From Pseudomonadota bacterium (GTDB lineage Bacteria; Pseudomonadota; Gammaproteobacteria; Acidiferrobacterales; Acidiferrobacteraceae): a DNA stretch of 34,188 bases. Positions 10,344 through 18,328 of the stretch are shown here, one piece after another. The stretch spans positions 1 to 34,188 of the forward strand of contig JAJYHH010000086.1 of assembly GCA_021784845.1 (NCBI GenBank), in the 5' to 3' direction. The position numbers and the translations under genes are program-made. Every line of letters begins with the position of its first letter. The stretch's first letter is position 1. The notes under the pieces were generated by a model, which searched no databases, was not told the origin of the DNA, and saw only the letters and a program-made list of their open reading frames with translations.

Positions 10344-10382
10344 TGTGGTAAGGCTGCCACTTAAACGGGCAAGACTACCACA
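10344..10382. promoter_or_regulatory. nested inverted repeat in the metK/ttcA-like divergent region (candidate metK leader structure or operator)
   Basis: Outer arms TGTGGTA (10344-10350) / TACCACA (10376-10382); inner arms TGCC (10355-10358) / GGCA (10368-10371); 9-nt apical loop. Ends 28 nt from the metK ATG. Confidence 0.5.
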
Positions 10383-10444
10383 GATGGCCAAGGCAACCCA
10401 AGATAATGGCAGGGGCGGCGTCAACCGTCCCGTACGATAGCGCA

Positions 10445-11182
10445 ATGCGCGTCATTCCGACCAGATCCTTGGTGCGATTGACCGGCCAGGCCATTCAGGA
10501 TCACGACATGATCCACGCCGGCGACCGCATCCTGCTTGGCGTCTCGGGCGGCAAGGACAGCCTGAGCCTCTTTCATGTGCTGCGGTACCTGCAGGCCCGG
10601 GCGCCCCTGTCGTTTTCTTTGGGGGTGGCCACCGTCGACCCCGGCATAGACGGCTTCGACCCCGCGCCGCTCATCCCCTATTTCGCGGCCCTCGGGGTGC
10701 CCTATTTCCAGGAGCGCCAGGAGATCGCCGAGCGCGCCCGCACGCACATGGGCAACGCCTCTTTTTGCAGTTTCTGCGCGCGCATGCGCCGGGGCATCCT
10801 GTATCGGCTGGCGCGAGAGCACGGCTATACGGTGCTCGCCCTGGCCCAGCACCTCGACGATCTGGCCGAGAGTTTCCTCATGAGCGCCTTTCATGGCGGG
10901 CAACTCCATACGATGCGCGCGCACTATCGAATCGACGCAGGCGATCTGCGGGTGATCCGCCCCTTCGTCTATGTGCGCGAGCGGACACTCGCCGATTTTG
11001 CGCAGCAGGCGGCGCTGCCGGTGATCACGGACAATTGTCCGGCCTGCTTCCGGGAACCGACCGAACGGGCCCGCATGAAGGCCTTGCTGTGCGCCGAGGA
11101 GCGCCACCACAAGGGCCTCTTTCCCAGCCTGCTCAAGGCGATGCGGCCGCTGCTGCAGGGATCCGGGTCCTGCGGACCCTGA
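10445..11182 (+). CDS. TtcA-like PP-loop ATPase (putative tRNA 2-thiolation family protein)
   Basis: PP-loop [27 protein letters not shown] (TtcA-type CxxC), [20 protein letters not shown]-terminal NCPACF. Shorter and divergent in its C-terminal region from the classic TtcA I recall. Confidence 0.8.
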   Translation: MRVIPTRSLVRLTGQAIQDHDMIHAGDRILLGVSGGKDSLSLFHVLRYLQARAPLSFSLGVATVDPGIDGFDPAPLIPYFAALGVPYFQERQEIAERARTHMGNASFCSFCARMRRGILYRLAREHGYTVLALAQHLDDLAESFLMSAFHGGQLHTMRAHYRIDAGDLRVIRPFVYVRERTLADFAQQAALPVITDNCPACFREPTERARMKALLCAEERHHKGLFPSLLKAMRPLLQGSGSCGP

Positions 11183-11237
11183 CGCGCGCGCTGCGCGGTC
11201 GTGCCCCGGGGCGGCGGTTCTGGCACAATGCGCCGCC

Positions 11238-12176
11238 ATGAAGAACGCGGCCGATCTCCAGGGCGCCCATCGCGCAGCCTTTTCCGTGGCTCTGCTTGCC
11301 CCCCGATACTGGTTCACCTGGTTTGGCCTGGCCTGCGGGCGCGCGAGCCTGTGGCTGCCGTGGCGCGGGCGGCTGCGGCTGAGCCGGCTGCTGGGCGCCC
11401 TCTATTATCGGCTGAACCCCAAGCGGCGGCGGATCGCCGACATCAACCTGCGGCTATGCTTTCCGGCGTGGAGTGCAGAAAAGCGCGACGCGGTGTTTCG
11501 CGAGCACTGTACACTGGCCGCGCAGGGGCTCTTTTTCACGGCGATGATGTGGTGGGCGAACGAAGCGACGCTCGACCGGTGGATCACCATCGAAGGCCTC
11601 GAGCACTATGCCGCGGCGGCCGAGGGCGGCCGCCCGGTGCTGGTCTTGCACGGTCATTTCGTCGGTCTCGAAAGCGGGGTCCTGGTGTCGCGCCGTTTTC
11701 CCTATGTGGGCTTCATGAAGGCGCTGAAAAATCCGGTCCTCGACTGGGCGATGACGCGTGGCCGCGAGCGTTTCGGGGGGCGGGTGTTCGACCGTTCCGG
11801 TGGTCTGCGGCCGCTCATCCGCGCCCTGCAGGCGGGTTTTGGTGCCTCTTTCGTGGCCGATGAGGATCTCGGTCCGCGGGATTGCGTGTACGCGCCGTTT
11901 TTCGGGGTGCCCGCCGCCACGCTGCCGACGGCGGGCCGTCTGGCGGGCGTGACCGGGGCTTCGGTCATCCCCTGCTTTGCGCAGCTCCTGCCGGATGGCC
12001 GCTGCGCCATGTGGTTCGAGCCGCCTCTGGCCGACCTGCCGACCGGTGATCCCGTGCGCGACGCGCGGCTCATGAACGAGGCCTTCGAGCGGGCGGTGCG
12101 GCGCATGCCGGCGCAATACATGTGGACGATGAAGCGCTTCAAAACCCAGTCCGGTGAGCGTTCGCCCTATGAGTAG
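11238..12176 (+). CDS. LpxL/HtrB-family lysophospholipid/lipid A acyltransferase, paralogue 1
   Basis: PKRRRIADINLRLCFPAWS; HGHFVGLE (H-x4-E); ADEDLGPRDCVYAPFFGVPAATL; PAQYMWTMKRFKTQ. Confidence 0.9.
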   Translation: MKNAADLQGAHRAAFSVALLAPRYWFTWFGLACGRASLWLPWRGRLRLSRLLGALYYRLNPKRRRIADINLRLCFPAWSAEKRDAVFREHCTLAAQGLFFTAMMWWANEATLDRWITIEGLEHYAAAAEGGRPVLVLHGHFVGLESGVLVSRRFPYVGFMKALKNPVLDWAMTRGRERFGGRVFDRSGGLRPLIRALQAGFGASFVADEDLGPRDCVYAPFFGVPAATLPTAGRLAGVTGASVIPCFAQLLPDGRCAMWFEPPLADLPTGDPVRDARLMNEAFERAVRRMPAQYMWTMKRFKTQSGERSPYE

Positions 12177-13062
12177 TGAGCGCGTGCCGCTGTCGGGGCG
12201 CCTGCTGGTGGCGTGCGTGCACGCGGCAGGCCGCCTGCCGTGGCCGCTGCAGCGCGGTCTCGGCGCCTTCTTCGGTCTGCTCGCCTACTGGCTGGCCGCT
12301 CCCGCCCGGCGCGTTGCGCTCACCAACGTCGGCCTGTGTTTTCCGGAGTATGATAAACGGGCGCGGCGCCGGCTCGTGCGCCGGAACTTCCGCCTGATGG
12401 GTCAGGTGGTGTTTGCCGTCGCCCGCGTCTGGTGGGCGACCGCCGACGAGATCCGGACGTTTGTGCGTCTGCGCGGCGGTGAGCATCTGCGCGCCGCCCA
12501 GGCCGCAGGCCGGCCGGTCATTTTCCTGGTTCCGCATTTCCTCGCGCTTGACGTCGGGGGCATGCGCATCGCCCTCGAGGGTCATTTCATGAGCATGTTC
12601 CGGCGGCCCAGGCGCGCCCTGTTCGAGCCCTTGCTGCGCCGCCGCGAGCGCTTTGGCTCGACGCTCTGGCCGGCCGACGCGCCGCTTCGGCAGATCGTGC
12701 GTGCCATTCGCGCCGGGCGCGCCTTCTATTATCTTCCGGATCTGGATCCAGGCGGCGCGGACGCGACCGTGGTGCCGTTTTTTGGCGTTCCCACTCCGAC
12801 CCTGACGGCGCTGTCGCGCCTGGCGCGCCTGACGGACGCGGTCGTTCTGCCCGCCTTCGCGCGCAAGCGCGCCGACGGGCCGGATTTCGAACTTGTCTTG
12901 CACGCGCCGCTTGCGCCGTTCCCGACCGGTGACGAGCAAGCGGATGCACGCCTCATGAACGCCACCATCGAGGCCGCCATCCGCGCCACACCCGAGCAGT
13001 ATCTGTGGAGTTACAGGCGTTTCAAGCGCTACCGGCCGCAGGGCCGTTCCGTCTATGAGTAG
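12169..13062 (+). CDS. LpxL/HtrB-family acyltransferase, paralogue 2
   Basis: ATG (12169) overlaps the paralogue 1 stop; ALTNVGLCFPEYDKRARRRLVRRNF; PHFLALD (H-x4-D); LPDLDPGGADATVVPFFGVPTPTL; PEQYLWSYRRFKRY. Confidence 0.9.
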   Translation: MSSERVPLSGRLLVACVHAAGRLPWPLQRGLGAFFGLLAYWLAAPARRVALTNVGLCFPEYDKRARRRLVRRNFRLMGQVVFAVARVWWATADEIRTFVRLRGGEHLRAAQAAGRPVIFLVPHFLALDVGGMRIALEGHFMSMFRRPRRALFEPLLRRRERFGSTLWPADAPLRQIVRAIRAGRAFYYLPDLDPGGADATVVPFFGVPTPTLTALSRLARLTDAVVLPAFARKRADGPDFELVLHAPLAPFPTGDEQADARLMNATIEAAIRATPEQYLWSYRRFKRYRPQGRSVYE

Positions 13063-13951
13063 GCGGGCAGGCCGCACCCGGCAGGCCGCCACGCGGACGG
13101 GGCTTGCCGCCTTGCGTGCGGCAAGCCAGCTGCCGTTGCCGCTGCTTGCGCTCATCGGCCGGCTGATGGGTGTGGCCGCTTACTATCTGATGCGTACCCG
13201 CCGCCACGTCGTGCAGGTGAACTTGCGGCTGTGTTTTCCGCAGTGGTCGCAAAAGGCCCGCACACGCCTGGCCAAGGCCCATTTCCGCGCGCTCGGGCAG
13301 GGGATCTTCGATCTGCCCGTGGCGTGGTGGGCGAGTCCGCGCCGGTTGCGCCGGCTCGTGCAGTTCGTCGACCGCCACCATTTTGACGAAGCCGCGGCGG
13401 CCGGCCGGGTGATTCTGCTCACGCCCCATTTCGTGCCGCTGAAGATCGGTGTCGCGCTGTCGCTCGAGCGGCCCATGGCCAACGTTTACCGGCGGATGCC
13501 AAACCCCGTCGTGGAAGAGGCGTTTCGCGCCGCCATCGGCCGTTTCGGTGCCACCATGATTGCCCAGGAAGAGGGAATCAAGCCGATTTTGCGCGCCCTG
13601 CGCGAAGGGCGCGTTCTGTACTATCTGCCCGACCAGGACTTTGGCGAGCGCGGCAGCGTGTTTGCTCCCTTTTTCGGCGTGCCCACCAGCACGCTGGAGG
13701 CCGCCGGGCGGCTGGCGCGCACGGTCGGTGCGCGTGTCGTGCCCTGCTATGTGTGGCAGCGCCCCTGGGGGCGCGGCTATCAGATCGCCTTCGGTCCGGC
13801 CTTGCCCGGCTTTCCAAGCGGCGACAGGCTGGCCGATGCGACGGCGACCAACGCCGCCATCGAGGCCGGCGTGCGCATCCATCCGGAACAGTATTTCTGG
13901 GTGCACAAACGCTTCAAGACCCGCCCGCCGGGCAGCGAACCGGTCTATTGA
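13055..13951 (+). CDS. LpxL/HtrB-family acyltransferase, paralogue 3 (H-x4-K variant)
   Basis: ATG (13055) overlaps the paralogue 2 stop; VQVNLRLCFPQWSQKARTRLAKAHFRALG; PHFVPLKIG; LPDQDFGERGSVFAPFFGVPTSTL; PEQYFWVHKRFKTRPPG. Confidence 0.9.
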   Translation: MSRRAGRTRQAATRTGLAALRAASQLPLPLLALIGRLMGVAAYYLMRTRRHVVQVNLRLCFPQWSQKARTRLAKAHFRALGQGIFDLPVAWWASPRRLRRLVQFVDRHHFDEAAAAGRVILLTPHFVPLKIGVALSLERPMANVYRRMPNPVVEEAFRAAIGRFGATMIAQEEGIKPILRALREGRVLYYLPDQDFGERGSVFAPFFGVPTSTLEAAGRLARTVGARVVPCYVWQRPWGRGYQIAFGPALPGFPSGDRLADATATNAAIEAGVRIHPEQYFWVHKRFKTRPPGSEPVY

Positions 13952-13953
13952 TG

Positions 13954-13980
13954 ACCCGCCGCCCGCGCTCAGGCGGGTTT
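13954..13980. terminator. candidate bidirectional terminator between convergent paralogue 3 and TPR gene
   Basis: CCCGCC...GGCGGGTTT inverted repeat spanning the stop codon of the TPR gene; short T-run on the + side only. Confidence 0.35.
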
Positions 13981-14286
13981 GCGGTCCAGGCGTTTCAGGA
14001 ACACGCGCATCTCGCGGGCCGCCTGGATGTGGCCGGCCTGTTCGGCTGCGTGGATGCCGCGGGTGTAGGCCTCGCGCGCGCCCTGCGCGTCGCCGGTCTC
14101 CGTGAGCGCCCGGCCGAGCAGTTTCCAGGCTGGCGCATTGCGGGGATCGAGCCCCACGGCGGCGCGCAGATGGATCGTCGCCTGGTGCCAGTCGTGCCGC
14201 TCAAGGTATGCGCTGCCCAGCCCCAGTCGCACCAGCAGGGTGTCCTGGCCGCGGGCCAGCAGGCGCTCGAGCGCTTCGGTATCCAT
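13969..14286 (-). CDS. TPR-repeat protein
   Basis: LVRLGLGSAYLERHDWHQATIHLRAAVGLDPRNAPAWKLLGRALTETGDAQGAREAYTRGIHAAEQ: tandem tetratricopeptide helices. Confidence 0.85.
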   Translation of the reverse strand: MDTEALERLLARGQDTLLVRLGLGSAYLERHDWHQATIHLRAAVGLDPRNAPAWKLLGRALTETGDAQGAREAYTRGIHAAEQAGHIQAAREMRVFLKRLDRKPA

Positions 14287-14297
14287 GGAGGCCTCCT

Positions 14298-15575
14298 TCA
14301 GGCGGGGCTCTTCGAAAGCCGCGCGTAATAGAATCCGTCGGTCTCCTCCGCGCCCGGCAGGAGCTGCACGCCGTGGGCGCGCGCAAGCGCCCAGGGTAGC
14401 GCGATCGGGTGCTCCCGCGCATGCGGCGTGCGCGCGAGGAAGGCGGCGATCTGGTCTTCATTCTCTTCGGGAAGAATCGAGCAGGTGACATAGAGCAGCG
14501 TGCCGCCCGGCGCCAGACTGGTCCACAGTCGGTCGAGCAGGATCCGCTGGCGGTCGACGAGCGCCGGCATGTCTGCGGCCCGGCGCAGCAGCTTGATGTC
14601 TGGATGACGGCGGATGACGCCGCTGCCCGAGCAGGGGGCATCGAGCAGGATCCGCGCGAAGCGCCCTTCCGGTGCGGTGGAGGTGAGATCGAGTTCACGC
14701 ACGGTGATCGGAGAAGCCGATCCCATGCGGGCGATGTTTTCGGCAAGCCGCGCCAGACGGCGGGCATCCCGATCGACGGCCGTGATGCGGGCCTGCGGAC
14801 AGAAACTGGCCAGATGCAAAGTTTTGCCGCCGGGGGCTGCGCACGCGTCGAGCACGGTGTCCCCCGGTTGGGGATCGAGAAGCGGCGCGGCCAGTTGCGC
14901 CCCGGCATCCTGCACGGTCACCAATCCGGCCGCAAAACCCGGCAGCTCCCCGACTTTTACGCCGGCGCCGGTGACCACGAGGGCGGTGGCCACATGCGCG
15001 TGCGCGTGCGCGGCCAGGCCTTGCGCGGTCAGCGCCTCCAGGATTGGTGCGCGGTCGTGGGGCTCGGCCACGCGCAGGGAAAGCGGCGCCTGGGTGTCGT
15101 TGGCACCGAGGATCGCCGGCCACTGCGCCGGCCAGGCCGCGCGCAGCCGCTCGACCAGCCAGTGCGGATGATTCAAAGGCGTGCCGGTGACGATTCGTTG
15201 ATCGGCCACCGCACCGCGCAGCACCGCATTGACGAGGCCTTTGGCCCAGTCCTTGCGCAGGGCTTCGGTGGCCGCAACCGCCGACGAGACCGCCACTTCG
15301 GCCGGGGTGTCGAGATCGCGCGCCTGATACAGACCGATCAGCATGAGCGCGCGCACGTCGGTATCGCGGGCTTTCAGTGGCCGTGCCAGCAAGGGGTCGA
15401 TGATCTGACCGAGGCCCAGCGCCTGGCGCACCGCGCCGATGGCGAGCTCGTCGACCAGGCCGTGGCGCCCGTGGCGTTCGCGATCAAGGTGTAACGCCTC
15501 GTCGAGTGCGCCGCCCTCAAGGACGCGCGCCACCACGCGCGCCGCCCGCGCCCGCAGGATCAGGGCCTGGCGCAT
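14298..15575 (-). CDS. rsmB: 16S rRNA (cytosine967-C5)-methyltransferase
   Basis: N-terminal NusB-like region; VTVQDAGAQLAAPLLDPQPGDTVLDACAAPGGKTLHLA; LLDAPCSGSGVIRRHPDIK; LLYVTCSILPEENEDQI. Confidence 0.96.
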   Translation of the reverse strand: MRQALILRARAARVVARVLEGGALDEALHLDRERHGRHGLVDELAIGAVRQALGLGQIIDPLLARPLKARDTDVRALMLIGLYQARDLDTPAEVAVSSAVAATEALRKDWAKGLVNAVLRGAVADQRIVTGTPLNHPHWLVERLRAAWPAQWPAILGANDTQAPLSLRVAEPHDRAPILEALTAQGLAAHAHAHVATALVVTGAGVKVGELPGFAAGLVTVQDAGAQLAAPLLDPQPGDTVLDACAAPGGKTLHLASFCPQARITAVDRDARRLARLAENIARMGSASPITVRELDLTSTAPEGRFARILLDAPCSGSGVIRRHPDIKLLRRAADMPALVDRQRILLDRLWTSLAPGGTLLYVTCSILPEENEDQIAAFLARTPHAREHPIALPWALARAHGVQLLPGAEETDGFYYARLSKSPA

Positions 15576-16507
15576 GAGGCGGCCGTGAACACATCACCGG
15601 GTTGCCAGCCCAGCCGGCGGGCGACAAGAGCGGCCGGTTGCGCGGGTTTGCCGGGCTGTTGCAGGCGTGTGAGGGCCAGCGCGCCTTCGCCGCAGCCGAC
15701 GATGACGCCGTCGGCCAGGGCGAGGATCTCGCCCGGCCGGCCCGTGGAGTCCCACACCTGGCCTGCGAGGACTTTCACGGGTTCGCCGCGCAGCTGCGCG
15801 GTCGTGCCAGGCCAGGGTGTGAAGGCGCGGATCCTGCGCTCCAGCACCGCCGCCGGCTGATGCCAGTCGAGAGGCGCTTCGCTCCTGGTGAGTTTGCGGG
15901 CGTACGAGGCCCCGCTGCGCGGCTGCGGGTCTGCGCGCAGACGGCCTTGTGTCCACGCAAGCAGTGTGTCGCACAGCAGATCCGCGCCGATCCGCGCCAG
16001 TTCCGCCGTGAGCGTCACGGTGGTGTCGTCGGGCCGGATGGGCACGCGCGCGGTTGCGATCGTACCGCCGGTGTCGAGTCCTTCGTCCATATGCATGATG
16101 GTGACGCCGGTCACCGGATCGCCGGCCTCGATGGCGCGTGCCACGGGCGCCGCGCCCCGCCAGCGCGGCAGCAGTGAGGCGTGGATGTTGAGGCAGCCGT
16201 GGCGCGGTGCGGCCAGCACCCCCGGCGGGAGCAGCAGGCCGTAGGCGGCCACCACCAGGACATCCACAGGTCCGAGAGCCAGGAGCGCCGCTTCCAGGTC
16301 GGCCCCGCGGGCGGGGGTGAAGACCGCGATGCCGGCCTGTTCGGCGGTGGCCCGGATGACACTGGGCGTCATCTGCCGCCCGCGCCCCGCCGGCCGGTCG
16401 GGCTGCGTGAAACAGGCGACTACCTGATGGCCTTCGGCCAGAAGACACAAAAGCGCGGGCCGCGCGAATTCGGGCGTCCCCGCAAAGGCGATACGCAGCG
16501 GCGTCAC
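15560..16507 (-). CDS. fmt: methionyl-tRNA formyltransferase
   Basis: GTG start overlapping the def stop (ATGTGA); [90 protein letters not shown]. Confidence 0.97.
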   Translation of the reverse strand: MTPLRIAFAGTPEFARPALLCLLAEGHQVVACFTQPDRPAGRGRQMTPSVIRATAEQAGIAVFTPARGADLEAALLALGPVDVLVVAAYGLLLPPGVLAAPRHGCLNIHASLLPRWRGAAPVARAIEAGDPVTGVTIMHMDEGLDTGGTIATARVPIRPDDTTVTLTAELARIGADLLCDTLLAWTQGRLRADPQPRSGASYARKLTRSEAPLDWHQPAAVLERRIRAFTPWPGTTAQLRGEPVKVLAGQVWDSTGRPGEILALADGVIVGCGEGALALTRLQQPGKPAQPAALVARRLGWQPGDVFTAASCARP

Positions 16508-17013
16508 ATCGCCAGCCGCTGTTGTTTTTCGAGTTTCTTGCGGATCCGCTGCTGTTTCAGGCGCGACAGGTAGTCGACGAACACCTTGCCATCCAGGTGA
16601 TCGATCTCATGCTGGATGCAGACTGCGAGCAGATCCTGCGCCGTCAGTGTAAACGGTCGGCCCTCGCGATCGAGCGCCGTGACCTCGACGGTCTGCGCGC
16701 GTTCTACTTCCTCGAAGATCCCGGGAACCGACAGACAGCCCTCCTCGATGCCATACACCCCCTCGCGGCGGGTGATGACGGGATTGATGAACACGCGCAG
16801 ATCGTTGCGCCCGGCGGAGCAGTCGATGACCACGATGCGCTGCGCGACATCGATCTGGATCGCCGCCAGTCCGATGCCGGGCGCCTGGTACATGGTGTCT
16901 GCCATATCGTCGACGAGCCGCCGGATGGTGTCATCGACGGTCGTTACCGGCTGCGCCGTTTTGCGCAGCCGCGGATCGGGGTAGTGAAGAATCGCGCGGA
17001 CAGTCATTGACAA
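16504..17013 (-). CDS. def: peptide deformylase
   Basis: [58 protein letters not shown]. Start ambiguous: TTG at 17013 or ATG at 17007. Confidence 0.97.
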   Translation of the reverse strand: MSMTVRAILHYPDPRLRKTAQPVTTVDDTIRRLVDDMADTMYQAPGIGLAAIQIDVAQRIVVIDCSAGRNDLRVFINPVITRREGVYGIEEGCLSVPGIFEEVERAQTVEVTALDREGRPFTLTAQDLLAVCIQHEIDHLDGKVFVDYLSRLKQQRIRKKLEKQQRLAM

Positions 17014-17019
17014 ATTATA
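17014..17019 (-). promoter_or_regulatory. consensus -10-like TATAAT 6 nt upstream of the def ATG
   Basis: Minus strand reads GGAGG-TATAAT-TTGTCA-ATG-ACT-GTC. Confidence 0.5.
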
Positions 17020-17140
17020 CCTCCAAACGGGCTGTCTGCATCAGGTCCGGCGCCGGTGCCGGCCTTCTGTCCGGAGCCGGTTCGGGCCGGCTCGTCTGCG
17101 CGAGGTGGACGAGCGCGCCGTCTGCTTCTACACTCCATGC

Positions 17141-18232
17141 ATGCGCCAAGCTCGTCTGGGATTATTGCTGTTTGGTATGCTGGCCGCGCCGGCTCTGGCC
17201 GACCGGCTGGTGATCGCCCACGCCCCTCACCGCTATGTCGTCGTCAAAGGCGACACGCTCTGGGGCATCGCCGTCCATTTCTTCCGCGACCCGTGGCGGT
17301 GGCCGGGCATCTGGAATCGCAACCGCCAGATCCACAATCCGGATCTCATTTACCCCGGAGATGTGATCGTGCTGCGCTTCCGTCACGGGCATCCGGTGCT
17401 CATCGACACCGGACCGCGGACTGCTGCCGTGTCCGGCCAGACGCCTGCGGGTTCCGGGACCTCCACGGGTTCCCGGACTCACGGGGCGGGTGGTCCGCAG
17501 ACCGAGATCCTGTATCCGCGCGTGCGCGGCCAGGCGCTCGCCGCACCGGTGCCGACCATCGATCCGAGTGCCATTGCTCCTTTCCTGCGCCGCCCGCTGG
17601 CCCTGTCCGCCGGCGCCCTGCGGCGGCTGCCTTATGTGGAAACGGCCGTGCACCGCTACACGTTCTTCGGCCCGTTCAGCAAGTTCTACGCGGGCCACCT
17701 CGGCCGGCATCCGGCGGCCCAGTATGACATCTACGAGAAGGGCCCCGCCCTGGTGGGCCGGCATGGCCGCCGCCTCGGTTACGAAACCCTCTACGTGGGC
17801 CACGCGCGGCTCATCCGTCCGGGAAAGCCCGCGCTGTTGCAGGTCGTCTCCGCGGCGCGCGAGGTGCACGGCGGAGATCGCCTGGTTCCCTGGCGCCGGC
17901 AAGCGCCTATTCCCTACTATTATCCGCGCGCGCCGCGTCACCCCCTGCATGGCCATGTCGTCGCCAGCGGACACAGCCGCGTGAACATCGGCACGTATGC
18001 CATGCTCGCGCTCGACATCGGCCGCGCCGGGGGCATGCGCCGCGGGTACGTGCTGCGCATCTACGCGCCGTCGCGCCGGCTCCGTGATCCGGTGACGGGC
18101 CGCACTTATAAGGCACCGCCGCGCCCGATCGGTCTGGTCATGGTCTTCAAGACCCTGCCGCGGGTGAGCTATGGCATTGTCATGCAGGCCCATCAGGAGG
18201 TCCATGTCGGCGATCCGGTTGCCGGGCCCTGA
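17141..18232 (+). CDS. LysM peptidoglycan-binding domain protein
   Basis: Signal peptide MRQARLGLLLFGMLAAPALA; LysM YVVVKGDTLWGIAVHFFRDPWRWPGIWNRNRQIHNPDLIYPGDVIVL. Confidence 0.9.
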   Translation: MRQARLGLLLFGMLAAPALADRLVIAHAPHRYVVVKGDTLWGIAVHFFRDPWRWPGIWNRNRQIHNPDLIYPGDVIVLRFRHGHPVLIDTGPRTAAVSGQTPAGSGTSTGSRTHGAGGPQTEILYPRVRGQALAAPVPTIDPSAIAPFLRRPLALSAGALRRLPYVETAVHRYTFFGPFSKFYAGHLGRHPAAQYDIYEKGPALVGRHGRRLGYETLYVGHARLIRPGKPALLQVVSAAREVHGGDRLVPWRRQAPIPYYYPRAPRHPLHGHVVASGHSRVNIGTYAMLALDIGRAGGMRRGYVLRIYAPSRRLRDPVTGRTYKAPPRPIGLVMVFKTLPRVSYGIVMQAHQEVHVGDPVAGP

Positions 18233-18328
18233 TTTGACCTTGCCGCCCGTTTGCTCCATGCTTGCCCTCAAAGGCGCGTCAGAAGACCGCGCGCATGGGG
18301 AGCCCATCGGAGAGTGCAAGACCCGGAC

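Noticed and set aside
10317-10444. Classical SAM-I/SAM-II/SAH riboswitch or MetJ box upstream of metK
   Set aside because: I could not match the consensus motifs I know by eye; only the nested inverted repeat is supported. An Infernal search would be decisive.
17162-18319. 385-aa minus-strand ORF opposite the LysM gene
   Set aside because: The LysM gene has a signal peptide and domain signature; the antisense ORF has none.
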